A stretch of 64,000 nt of DNA from Rhynchospora pubera. Its lineage: Eukaryota > Streptophyta > Magnoliopsida > Poales > Cyperaceae. Numbering within the stretch: the first letter of the stretch is position 1; each line of letters opens with the position of its first letter. The translations under genes were made by a program, and so were the position numbers. Below are positions 1 to 11,323 of the stretch, piece after piece. The stretch is from the NCBI GenBank assembly GCA_028095005.1, contig CM051462.1:123866752-123930751 (forward strand), given 5' to 3'. The notes below the pieces were generated by a model. That model was not told the DNA's origin and searched no databases. It worked only from the letters and a program-made list of their open reading frames with translations.

Positions 1-120
1 TTTTACAAATTAAGAAACATAATGCAGATTATACGACTTGGAATGCATTGCAAGAAAAATGATCACTGTTGATTTTTGTTGTTGTCCGTACTATTTTAAT
101 ATATTGTTCATATTTTTTTT

Positions 121-1074
121 GGCAAAATTGGTCTCATACCCCTCAAATCCTTCCTAATTAGATATTTACCCCTCAAATCATTAAAATTAGCCTCATACTC
201 CTCTATTCTTGATAGAACTAAATATATACCCTCCTCAGAATTTTAATTAATTTCTCAATATAAAAAATGATTTTTATATTTTATGACAGATTTGTCCTTG
301 TAGAAACTCCTCTCTTCTATCAACCCTTAAAAAATCTTCGTACGTCTTCGTAGTTAATTAGTTAAATATTGAATATATGGTGAATGTGCAAAAATAATCT
401 CAAATATTTTGTCCATGATTGACTATTTTATGTTTTTGTGTTGAGCATCAAGATTTTAATTGGTTTATTGATTAACTACTACAGAAGATGAAAGATCATA
501 AATATGATATGTCCTTGAGGTGTTCAGCCAAAGTCCAGTGTAGAAATTTAACAAATGAGGTAGAGATGCCATTTGTTTTGAGAATGCACGTACTAAAGCT
601 GTGACAAGACCTGGCCCAGTACCAAGGTGCTGGTGGAGGCGACAAACCAAGTCCTTGAGGTGTGTCTCTATTGTTCGATGAAATGCCTCAATGGATCAGA
701 ATCAAATTTTGTATTGTTTTCGCCTTCTAGTGGATTTATGTTCTTACGAACTTATTAGGTCGAAAGGAAATAGAGAAAATAAGGCTATGCGTAAGCAAAA
801 GATAACTACAGATCTGAAGTAATAAAGCAAAGAATAAAGAGATGTAAAGCGCAACGGTACAAGAAAAAGAAACCAGTAAATGCATTATAGTTGAGGGACA
901 ATTTCGTCATGAAATATAAAAATCAGTTTTTTATATTCAGAAATTAATTAAAATTGCTAAGGAGGGTATATATCTAATTATATCAAGAATTGAAGGGTAC
1001 ATGGTCAAATTCAATAATTTGAGGGGTAAATATGTAATTAAGAAAGATTTAAGGGGTATGAGCCCAATTTTGCC
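121..1074. mobile_element. Non-autonomous DNA transposon with long terminal inverted repeats
   Basis: The left end reads GGCAAAATTGGTCTCATACC and the right end is its near reverse complement (GGTATGAGCCCAATTTTGCC). The similarity runs about 180 bp inward on each side (roughly 121-310 and 890-1074). Flanks are T runs on both sides (113-120 and 1075-1081), so a target duplication of 7-8 T is possible but uninformative. The core of about 580 bp has no transposase. Long inverted repeats suggest a Mutator-like derivative; that class is inferred, not shown. Confidence 0.6.
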
Positions 1075-2282
1075 TTTTTTTAAAATATGTATTAAGGTAC
1101 TTAATAATAATTATTTAGTTTGGACACTAAAAACAAATAAATATTTTCTGTTAAACAATGTTGATTTTGAATATATATAAACTTAATAAATTCTCATCAA
1201 TATTTGACTGATTTCACGATCTTTGATTGTTCTCTCTTTAAAATTGATGTGGTGATGTACTTTGGCCCCAAAGCAAGAGCAATTTTCCGCTCTAATTCTA
1301 TTTCATTCATGTTCCAAAAACTTCAAAAAATGGAACACCACCATTCTTACAAACATATTAATTTAATTTATTTTATTTCAACAAAAAAAACTAATTAATA
1401 AACACTATAATGTAATCCTTAGCAACTCATTAACTTTTATTTTTAAATTAGGCCGCAATTTTCTGTTATTATTTTAACAATTGGTAGGAGGTGACACCTG
1501 ATCCCAAAACAAATTGGAGCAACTATTTCTTTCCTTTTCTTTCTTTCTTTTTTTTAAAAAAAAATAATTGGAGCAGCTATTTATGTCACTTCCTTTGATG
1601 TATGCATGAACAACATAATTGTACTAGCTTATTTGAATTTAAATCGGATAATAAATTCAAGATGCAAATGCGAATTCGAACTTCCGTAAAATTACCATAA
1701 TCACAACATATTACATTACAAGAAACATAATATGAAAATTGTATTAATCTAAGCTTCTCGGATCTTCCAGTAATCAAAATAGTATTTAAATATATTAAAC
1801 TTAGTTATAGAAATTATTTGAACATATTCACATCGAATTTTTTTGATCCAGATATAGTTGAGTGAATATCCGAATTTTATAACGGAATTAATTCATCTTT
1901 GAAAATTAATTAATTAAAGTTCACTTCATTTAGTAGCCCAGTAAGTTAAGTGCTATTTTTAATTAAGTATTTTCTTTTTTATCCAATATTGCGCGGAGAA
2001 TCAAGTGATTGATTTGATTAAAAAAGGAAGTTGTTTTAAATAGCGTAAGTTACCGTTGGCGGAGTACAATCAAACTTAGTATAAGCTTCCAAATATGTCC
2101 GACCGACTTATTAATTAAGTTAAATAAGGGAAAAAGAAAACCTCCCACATTTTCTCTTTCGAAATTTCTTTCGTCGCTTTTTTTTTCCCGACGCTTTTGG
2201 GTTTTGGCAAACTGAAAGAAAGAACGAAAACGAGGAACAAGACATTAACGAACTGATAGCAAACGAAGAAAAGAACTAAAAG

Positions 2283-5200
2283 ATGGCACCACCATCTCCC
2301 GACGCTTTACTTGAACTGGCTCTTCTTTGCGATGAAATTTTTGATGACGAGGAAACTCTGAAGAAATTCGAATGTTCAAAGAAGAGATGCGGGCGAGAAT
2401 CTGGTAAAATACAGCAACTTCTCTCTCTTCTCGCAAAATTATCATATGTGAAAATATTTCATATGTTCTGGGAAGAAACCCTAAATTTTATTTCCCGTAA
2501 GATGTTGCTGTATTTTCATAATTAATAACGACAACAATTACGAATCTGATTTAAGATATACCAGCAATAATAAACGGGTTCACATTAAGTGCTATAATAT
2601 CTGTCTTTTCGCTGTTGCACGAATTATAAACAAGAAATTCAATTACGGATGTATTTAGGTTTCATATCAACGACAGAGAACCCAAATATGTACAAATTGT
2701 TAAGTCTTAAGTCATATGCCAGCACACGCTTAGAAATACAAAAATTCCCAAATTGCTATCGAAAATATAAATTATTAACAACAACATAAAAGTTCTATTG
2801 TATGACCACACACACTGTACAGCAGATTTCATCAGATTATTAAACACTGATCCTGAAGTTCAAACCGTCAATTTGGTGCCACACTCAACCCTAACTCACC
2901 CTTCGCATACTGGAAATTCAAAATTTTAACAGAACATTGAACAAATGGTCCAAAAGAAGAGTGACTGTGAAATGAAACACTTATCTTGTACTTGCTAATT
3001 ATCTCTTGTCTTGACTAACACAAAATTACAAAGGAAATGCTAAACCTAATAAAATATCATCAAAGGTAAATACAAAACACCATAGCGAGAGTAACCCATG
3101 CACACCATGAGAAAATTACAGGACAGCTTTAGTTGTTTATAAGGGCATGTTGAAATAAAGAAAGAGAGATATCCTATTATATTAATTTTGATTAGATAAT
3201 ATGGTACGAGTTCCTTGCCTTTATGTATTATGTTTTGCACCTATGATAGTATGATAAAATTGTAACGAAATGAACATCTCCAAAAAGTCAACTTATCTGC
3301 TTATAAGCGACATGCATGATACATCCTTCTGGCATCAGATATTAACAGTCCAGAACACCACCGGTAATTTGATTTCCAGCTCCAAGAAGTCAAAATCCGA
3401 CACTGGAGGACTGATCCAAATCCAATAAATCTGTACATAGTAAACATTAAGCACAGACAGAGAAGTCAATTAATATAACAAATAAAGATTGCATATGTGA
3501 AATTTTAGAGGAACCAAGTATGCAATAAACCATGGGGATATACCAAACGACCTCCTTGTACTTGGCCAAACCATCATTTGTCCCTTTAAATAAACAAACA
3601 ATGATCTTCAACTACACTGAAAAAATGAGCATATCCTGATTTTTATATTCAGAATATAGTTCAGCAGTAAGCAGAAAAGTACCATTGAATACAAATGAAG
3701 AAGAAAATTTATCAGACCACTGGAAGGACCACTTAACAAGCATTTCATCAAAACATATTCCTCTTATTTAACATGCTTTTGATCAGACACGTGTCATGCA
3801 TCAACTCAAAGGTTTATTAATTATAATTGAAATTACTAAATGTCAGTATAACCTGATACTTGGCCAATGGAACAGCATCATGTCCTCTTAGAGAGAGAGG
3901 AACAGGAAAACTGCAATAACCAAAAAAACAGGAAGGTCCTTAACATAACAATGAATCAACACTTTATAGAGTAAAAAAATCCGTAAATATTTGTCTATTA
4001 CAGATCCTCCCAAGATAAAAATCTGTATATCTGTGTCACAATTTTTATGGTTCTGAACATACAACTCAAATGATGGGTAAGGTGTTCGAGTCTGCACACT
4101 TATAACCAGAGTAAGACTTGGGAGGTTTGCAAGTAGTTTCATGCTCTTGAAAGCCATACATAATTGTTTACTTTGGTAACAAAAAAATTATGGATTCAAT
4201 TGAGTTGATGTGGTTTGGCTTCTTTTTTTAACAAGAGAAGAGACTGAGCAAAAATGTGTGTTCTTTACTAAATCAGGTACATCAATCAGCAGCATAGAAG
4301 CAAGCCTGCATTCCAAAGTACTGAGTGAATTATGCACATTAGATAGCGCAACAGATACTGCCACCGATATCTCTTTTAAGAAAATTCATGAGGTACTTCT
4401 GACCTATGCATTACTTATTTAAAGTTTCAGCCTTCAACTTTTAGACATACCCATAAAGAATGCAAGGATAGCCAAGAGAAACTAGGCTTCCATAGAATAT
4501 TAGGATTATGTTCAAAGTATACCCATGCACCTGATAAGTGAATAGATGAATTTACAATGACAGAATCAAGAGATATAAATAATTTCTCCTCTCACATATT
4601 TCTTGTCAAATAAATTTTGCATTGGCAAATTGTTGGGATTGCTTCTGCACTGTTACAATAACTATATTGGATACTAATCAAATTTACATCTATGTGGCAC
4701 AGCACATGAGATTTGGTGGTTCAGACAATACAGGGCTGGAGCACCTATATTCAAACCACTGGATGAAGCCCAAAAAACTGAACCTCGTGCTGGATTTGGA
4801 CCACACCTTAATCAACTCGAGCTACATTGAAGATCTTACATGTGATGAGATACATCTAGTAGATCAAGCCAGCACGACAAAAGGTACAACCCATTTACTC
4901 ATATTTGCTAGGTTATGCAGTACGGATACGGGTGTGGTGCAATATGTATACCTGGTGCAGAGGTACCGTGGTATTTGTGTCATTCTCAGTTATTTGTTTG
5001 AAGTTGTGTTTGTATTCAGTAAAAAACATTCTACAATGTTTTTTTTTCATTTTTCATTTAATTTATTTTCTGTGGAATAAAGCATGAGATTATTTTTCTG
5101 GAAAATCCTACCAGTCCTTTTTTGTGGCCATACCATGAGCAAGGTCTTAATTTAGACAGTCATTTATACGCATTCGCTATTTCTCTGAGAGCAAAGAAAA

Positions 5201-6354
5201 GATGGGCCGAACTATCTCACTTACCAGTAATGCATGCAAAAATTTATGCAAGGATGAAGGAGCCAAGTTGTGGCCCTCTGCCAATGCATAATTACTTGCA
5301 CTTTCTAGAAGTTTGGTTTACTTTTTCTTATTATTTTCTTTTTCATGGGATGAACAAAAGATGCAGGTTCATTGCATAGATTGGATTTCAACGATTGTTC
5401 TATGCTGCTGAAGCTGAGACCTTTTGTGCGACAGTTTCTAGAAGAAGCAAACACTATGTTTGATCTGTATGTTTATACGATGGGGACCCGGGATTATGCT
5501 GCGGAGGTGGTAAAGATTCTCGATCCAGAGAACAAGTATTTCACCTCGAAAGTAATATCACGTGAAGATTGCACGCAGAGTGGTGTAAAGGCTCTTGATA
5601 TTGTGCCTGGATCCAAAGCCTGCACAATTATCCTCGATGATACACTTTCTGTATGTTTCTTTATCCCTTTGTTTCCTATGTTTGTCGAATAAAATTTGGT
5701 TGCTAAGTCCTAATTATGCGCTACAACTTTAGGTGTGGACACAGGAGGACAGAGAAAACATAATCGAAATTTGGAAATACAACTTCTTTGCTTCCAGCTC
5801 CCCAGACTCCTATTCAAGCTGCAAAACTCTCACACAAAAGAGAACAGATGAAAGAGAGGCTGATGGCACCCTTGCCTCTATTCTCTCTGTACTGAAAGAT
5901 GCATATTGGGAGTTTCTTCTAATGGTTAGACAAATTCAACTATTTATTATAATAAATACTTTGCACTATTTAACTACTAGTTAATTCTCTTAATTCTTTT
6001 TTTTTGTGATATATTCAGGATGACGAACAATCAGGGTTGCAGCCAGATTTTAGGAGAATTCTAAAGGAAATGAGAAATGAGATACTAAGGGGATGTCTAT
6101 TAGCCTTCACAGGGGTGCCACCTAGACGCGGTTGGATATCACTGTGGCAGGTGGCGGAGCAACTGGGTGCCAAGTGTAGTACACTTGTCGATTCTTCAGC
6201 AACGCATGTCCTTGCCGTGCACTGCAGCCCGTCTGTGGCAGAGTGGGCGCTCGAAAATGGCAAGTTCTTGGTGCACGTGAACTGGTTGGAGTCTGCGCGG
6301 TTCTTGTGGCGCCGACCTAGAGAGGAAGAGTATCTGCTGCCAACTCGTTCCTGA
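2283..6354 (+). CDS. RNA polymerase II CTD phosphatase, CPL4/FCP1-like, copy 1
   Basis: Exons are 2283-2403, 4277-4392, 4703-4883, 5367-5650, 5733-5924 and 6019-6354. All junctions are GT-AG with matching phases, giving 409 residues. The protein has an FCP1-type HAD phosphatase domain with the catalytic motif DLDHT at residues 110-114, a KLRPFV segment, and the second acidic motif ILDDT near 228-232. A C-terminal BRCT domain spans about residues 315-400 (GVPPRRGW...WLESARFLW). This order and length match plant CPL4, which removes Ser2/Ser5 phosphates from the RNA polymerase II C-terminal domain in the nucleus. The start was chosen because exon 1 (MAPPSPDALLEL) joins exon 2 in phase and the same start exists in copy 2. 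Intron 1 is long (1.9 kb). The N-terminal 80 residues are poorly conserved in this family, so exons 1-2 are the least certain part. Confidence 0.85.
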
Positions 6355-7594
6355 GATCCAGCCACCTTGCCAGCTCCAACCCTACCACAAGACCATCTGT
6401 GATGCCAGCTCAAGTTCATCTGGCTCTGGTCCTTTAGAACACATCTTTCTGGTTTTCTTGTGGTTTATGATAGCATAGCATCTTTTGATTTTTGGGGGAG
6501 TTGTATATAATTCAGTTGTCAAGTATTGATCCTAATTTCTTTCTTTCGTGGTACAATTTTGTTGCTCCGACATGGAGTCAGTTTTGTTGATTTATTTATT
6601 TATTATCAATTTATTATTGATGTCTTGTCACCTGTGTACATGCGATCAACTTTATTATTAATGTAAGATTTTGCAGTATTGATTGTTGATGATTTATTAT
6701 TTTCATTCATTTTCTTGTTACCCATTATTATTAATGTAAGATTCTTACGAATGTGGCAACAATTGTATTCAGGAGTTACTAATATTAATATCATACAAAA
6801 TAGGAAGGCATCAGAGATCAATTAATATAATTTAACTAAGATATCTCATATATATCTCTAGCATGGAATCATCAACAATCTCTAATTTCTAACTATTGAA
6901 TAGCGCATCTATGTATCTCAACCTAAGACTCTAACTATGTGAGAATAACTATTTAACTATCATGAATTTATAAATTAATTGAGGTTAGATAACAACCTGG
7001 ACACATCAGTCTGGATCACAATGGAAGTATGCGGTATCTTCAAAAATCTTCTCCTCGGCAGATTTCTGATATTTGTTCTGGATGCTGGCATACATGGTAG
7101 CACACACTGCATTCCACTGTATCTGAGTCACAGATTTCAAACAATCAATGGATTGTTATCAATTTTAAAGCAAAAAAAGTTCTCTTCTTCGACTCTTTGT
7201 AAGAGACGAAACACAGAAAATTTTTTAAAAAAACAGCAATAAAGCAATTATATATCAAATCAATCGTTTTAAGAGGAATTGAAGATAAAATAAAACCCGT
7301 GCATCAATATCCAATAGTTAATTCCTTCATTTTTATCAAATCAATTCTACTATCAAGATAAATCGAATATAAAAATTCACCAACCATTATGAGAAGAAGC
7401 GAATGAGGGAGACGGCGAACCAAACAAATCGAATTGGTGGAAACGCGATCGTGCTTCTTGTATTGGCGAATAAATAATTGGGGGAGACTATGAGACTGAC
7501 TATGCGGAGGAGCGAATTAGGGAAGGGAATAAACAAAGGCAGAGGGGGGGAAGACAATTGGGATTTGGGATTTGGGATTTGGGATTTGGGAATG
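6355..7594. other. 3' flank of CPL4-like copy 1, no gene recognised
   Basis: The first 250 bases are likely 3' UTR. The rest is AT-rich and shared with 23262-24257. A segment near 6980-7100 and the GGGATTT heptamer run at about 7560-7592 are conserved in both blocks. They may be the remnant of the start of an unknown minus-strand gene, but I could not build a reading frame. Confidence 0.4.
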
Positions 7595-7941
7595 GCGCCC
7601 GAAGCAAGATCTGTGAGTAGAGTGTGATATTATTAATTTTTTTTCTTTCTTTGTTATTTCTTTCTTTTCTTTGACCTTTTTGCCATCTGTGAACCTTTAA
7701 TCAATTTTGTTATTAATGTTAGGTTTTGCTCCTAATACTAATGGTTTATTTTAACGTTTTTGTCATTGATGTGAGGTATGTATGTATGCTTCTTATTAAT
7801 GTCAAGACAATTTTATTCATGGTAGAGATCTCTAAAAATATTTGCCAGCTAGGTTGAGCTCGGTTGGACGACGAATCGAATTTGAGTTGAGCTCAATTCT
7901 GCTCATAACTCGTCAGCCAGACTCATTACATAAAACATTTC

Positions 7942-8269
7942 GGGGCCGTTTGGATCGCTTAGAAAGTTGGAGAATTTGGAAAAGTTGCAATTTCTAGGAA
8001 TAAATTTATTGGGAAATGTGTAATTTTGTGAAGAATTTGGATTGTTTATGGGTGCGTTTGGATGAGAGAAGAAGAAGAGGAAGAAGGAAGATGGGAAGAA
8101 AAAAAATTATAAACAATTCAAACTCTTCACAAAATTACACACTTCCCAATATTTCTTCCCACTTCTTCCCATCTTCCCTTCTTCCCACACCTATCCAAAC
8201 GCACCCTATAATAAATTTATGGTAGGAAGATGAAATTCCCCAAAATCCCATGGGGATCCAAACGGCCCC
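7942..8269. mobile_element. Tourist-like MITE (outer), interrupted by a related MITE
   Basis: Ends are GGGGCCGTTTGGATC and its reverse complement GATCCAAACGGCCCC. The 3-bp target duplication is TTC (7939-7941 and 8270-8272). Its interior contains the family core (GTGTAATTTTGTGAAGAATTTGGA). It is split at 8049 by the insertion at 8050-8206. Confidence 0.85.
8050..8206. mobile_element. Tourist-like MITE (inner, 157 bp)
   Basis: Termini are GGGTGCGTTTGGAT and ATCCAAACGCACCC, with target duplication TAT (8047-8049, 8207-8209). It has the same 157-bp size and sequence as the copies at 39034, 49119 and 58831. It sits inside the outer MITE at 7942-8269. Confidence 0.9.
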
Positions 8270-8870
8270 TTCATATAGTATTAGCACTTGATTTGTGAAT
8301 AATAAAAATTTATAAACTAATTATAAGAATTATCATCTTATATATTTTTCATTTAGACGATTGTAATATATGGCAAATTAATTTTCAAGACATTTGCCTT
8401 CAAATTAAAATTTTTGAAAGACGTGCTTATTTTCAAGCTTGCTCATGACTCACAAGTCACAAGCTAGCTCATTGTAGATAGGCGAGACTTTTGAGCTGGA
8501 ATAAAAAGTTCAAAATATTTCTAATTCGACTCAAGCTAACTCGGATTACAACCAAATCGAGTTTAAGTTGTCTCTAACTAGCACAAACTCGACTCACAAA
8601 CAACCCTAATTGTGATTTAACATAATTTGTCACGCACACATAAAAACCTGTCCAAATCTATGTGAATCAACTGAATAAGAATCACATAAAATTAGTGTGG
8701 ACAATATGATAATAAATTTACTAAAATAGTAGCATCGAAGTTAGATTAAGTACAAGCTATTAAATTGTGTTTTCGAAGTCAATGTATTATTTCTATATGC
8801 AAAAACATAAAAATGTTTTAAGTTTTATTAAATTCCTGCTTTAAAAAAAACAAAAAAGAAACAAATTAGT

Positions 8871-9612
8871 GTTGATAAGGTTTGGAGGTCGGGGGATATT
8901 AATTTGTTTCTTAAAAAGGGAATGACTTCTTCTATGAGAGAGGAAAAAAATAGATTGATCAGTTATTTGGATCATTATGGGTTTAATAACAACAATGATA
9001 ATATTACTTGGCATTGGAATAATTATGGGTTATATACAGTAAAGTCGATGTATAATTTTCTTTGCTGGGGGGGTGAAATTTAGTAAGAAGGATTATGTTT
9101 GGCCTTTAAAAATTCCATTAAAGGTCAAGCTGTTCCTCTGGTTAGCTTTGGATGGAAAAATTCTGACTATGGATAACCTTCAAGCGAGAGGCTGGCATGG
9201 TTTTAATGCGTGCTGCTTTTGTGGACAGGCTGAAACTGTGGATCATTTATTTTTAAATTGCCCAGCAGTTTATAGGTTTTGGTTGGAGTTCAATAGACAT
9301 AATAATAAGGAAATTACAATTAGTTCTAATAGTCTACAAGGGTTGTGGAATTTTGGTTGTTCTTTACTAAAAGAACAACAAATGTTTTTGAAAACACTGG
9401 TAGCGGCTTTTAGTTGGGGAATTTGGGGTTTTAGGAATAAACTTGTGTTTCAACAACAAGGGGATAATATTGGTCATAGCACTGCTTCTATGTATTTATG
9501 GATTTTAAGCCTTTACCATATTTGGACAGGAGGGTTTACAGGGATGGAGCAGCCAATGCAGCAGGCCAATGCAGTGCAAGACAATGGAGACGATGAAGAT
9601 CTCCTTGAATAG
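8871..9612 (+). pseudogene. LINE ORF2 remnant: zf-RVT C-terminal domain
   Basis: 8871-9083 reads in one frame (VDKVWRSGDINLFL...YTVKSMYNFL) and 9073-9612 continues in the next (DYVWPLKIPLKVKLFLWLAL...). The shift falls in a run of seven G at 9067-9073. The cysteine/histidine cluster CCFCGQAETVDHLFLNC is the reverse-transcriptase zinc-binding domain (zf-RVT) found at the C-terminus of plant L1-type ORF2. The reverse transcriptase core itself is missing. The piece is a dead fragment. Confidence 0.85.
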
Positions 9613-9741
9613 TTTTAATTGTCTTTTTATGTTACTTGGTTGACTGTATGGATGTTTTTTTCTTTTTGGTTGGATGAATTGGGTTTTGTTGTGGTAGGTT
9701 TTATCTTGGTCACAATCTATGTGACTTGTATATGTAAGAAC

Positions 9742-10299
9742 TAGGGCTGTCAATGGGTACGGTACGGTAGAAGGTATTTTCATTACCGTACCCATTAAAA
9801 TTTTCTTTACCCGTACCCGTTAAAAATAGCTTTACCCGTACCCATTAAGAATTAACGGTACAGCGGTAACGGTAAAAAATGAATATAATAATAATAAAAT
9901 TTGTACACTCTATATAAATAAATTATATCAATAAGTATATTAATAAAGTGCAACAATGGTGGCGAATATTTTAGGTTTATGCTTTTTTATTTTTTCGTAC
10001 ACTGAATGAAAATAATTATAAATCTTAAATAAAATCTAGCAATATTTTTTTACCAATCATGCAATATAAGATGCCATATGTATCATGTAATTGTTTCTTT
10101 TTAATTGTGGCAATTATCCGTTATGAAAACGGTACGAAATAGCTTTTACCCGTATCCGTACCCGTTAAATTAACGAAAAAATTTCCTTACCCGTACCCGT
10201 ACCCGTTAACTTAACGAAAATAAAACTTTACCCATACCCGTCTTATACAATACGATACGGGTTGGATAAACGGGTAAACGGGTTTCATTGACAATCCTA
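9742..10299. mobile_element. hAT-type non-autonomous element with 8-bp target duplication
   Basis: The left end is TAGGGCTGTCAATGGGTACG and the right end is CATTGACAATCCTA. GTAAGAAC is duplicated exactly at 9734-9741 and 10300-10307. Subterminal regions hold repeated ACCCGTACCCGTTAA motifs on both sides, typical of hAT transposase-binding repeats. No transposase is present. The 8-bp duplication supports the hAT superfamily. Confidence 0.85.
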
Positions 10300-10448
10300 G
10301 TAAGAACTTCTTTGCATGCGTAATGGATGCATGCGCCATTTAAGGGTGCTTCTTTAAAAAAAAATTTCCTGCTTTAAAAAAAAGTCATGCTTTAATGTTC
10401 AGCAAACGAGATGTCTTCCCACGCGGGACGGTGCAGTGCACCATCTCT

Positions 10449-10537
10449 CACCGTCCGATCTAATCTGGACGGTCCCTAAAAAATATCAAATTATAAAGTT
10501 CGAAAAAAGATAACCGTCCAGATCAGATCGGACGGTG
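10449..10537. repeat. Short inverted repeat (CCGTCCGATC hairpin)
   Basis: The arms are 10449-10473 and 10513-10537 and match at 24 of 25 bases, with a 39-base AT-rich spacer. The same kind of arm recurs near 34830, 35397 and 48582, so this is probably a small MITE or its remnant. Confidence 0.6.
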
Positions 10538-10596
10538 GGCATTGTGTGCAGAACGGGATAAGGATTCAATGTCTAGCCTCTCGGATGAAAGAGGAG

Positions 10597-11030
10597 GGAT
10601 TGGCATCCTCAGCAGCCGAAACTTGGCTGTATGGTACAGCCAAGTCTTTTGTTTTTTTAATATTTCAACATTTTAAAATTCAAATGTTGAATCCAATTCG
10701 TTGATCTTGTTTAATTTTACGGGCGATGCGTTTTCATATAAATTTTATAAAATTTAGAATCGATTTGATACTTGATTAAGTGACTAAATTATGAACGTAT
10801 TAGAATTAATCAGTGATAGTTAATAAGATTCGTTCATTTGTTGACCGCTTGATCTAGTATCAAATCAACTCCAAATTTTATAAAACTTATATGAAAACGC
10901 ATCGCCCGTAAAATTAAACAAGATCAATGGATTGGATTCAACATTTGAATTTTAAAATGTTGAAATATTAAAAAATAAAAGACTTGGCTGTTTGGTACAG
11001 CCAAGATTCGGCTGCTGAGGTTGCCAATCC
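10597..11030. mobile_element. Fold-back MITE, 434 bp, upstream of PDCD2
   Basis: The element starts GGATTGGCATCCTCAGCAGC and ends with the reverse complement. The two arms of about 200 bp match almost throughout, so a transcript would form a long hairpin. It ends about 290 bp before the PDCD2 start codon. I could not read a target duplication with certainty, and the superfamily is unknown. Confidence 0.75.
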
Positions 11031-11323
11031 GCAAATGGAGGCCTAAATCAAATTTTACCCCTGGCCCTCGGTCCCTCTCTCCGAATCCGATCAAAAACCA
11101 AACTACCCGAGCCGTCTCGCGGCGCCGCTTTATTCCCATAAAATTAATTCTAACCATTAGCATGTTTCTAGTCTTCATCTCTCTCCCCACTCTCTCAGCG
11201 TAGCTGCCACACCGACGCACCCTTACCCCTCTTTTGTATTTAGCTTGTGCCCCGTGTCGAGCTCGACTCGCTCGTAAACAGTCCTACAACTAGTGATCTC
11301 ATTCTCCACTGTTCCCAAACAGA

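Larger units (their letters stand above)
1113..7594. repeat. Segmental duplication block A (CPL4-like copy 1)
   Basis: This block matches 16080-24257 almost base for base wherever both copies lack later insertions. It begins at AGTTTGGACACTAAAAAC and ends in a run of GGGATTT heptamers. It carries the promoter, the whole CPL4-like gene and about 1.2 kb of 3' flank. Relative to block B it lacks a 0.9-kb upstream insertion and the LTR element in intron 1. Confidence 0.85.
8851..10365 (+). mobile_element. 5'-truncated LINE with 18-bp target duplication
   Basis: TTCCTGCTTTAAAAAAAA occurs at 8833-8850 and again at 10366-10383, flanking the insert. The 3' end is an A-tract (about 10356-10364), as expected for target-primed LINE insertion. 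The only coding content is the C-terminal part of ORF2. A hAT-type element (9742-10299) is nested in its 3' untranslated part. Confidence 0.8.

Noticed and set aside
5122..5379. 85-codon frame (GLNLDSHLYAF...) between CPL4-like exons 3 and 4
   Set aside because: Skipping it joins exons 3 and 4 in phase and matches the family. In copy 2 the corresponding frame differs by indels, as expected for intron.
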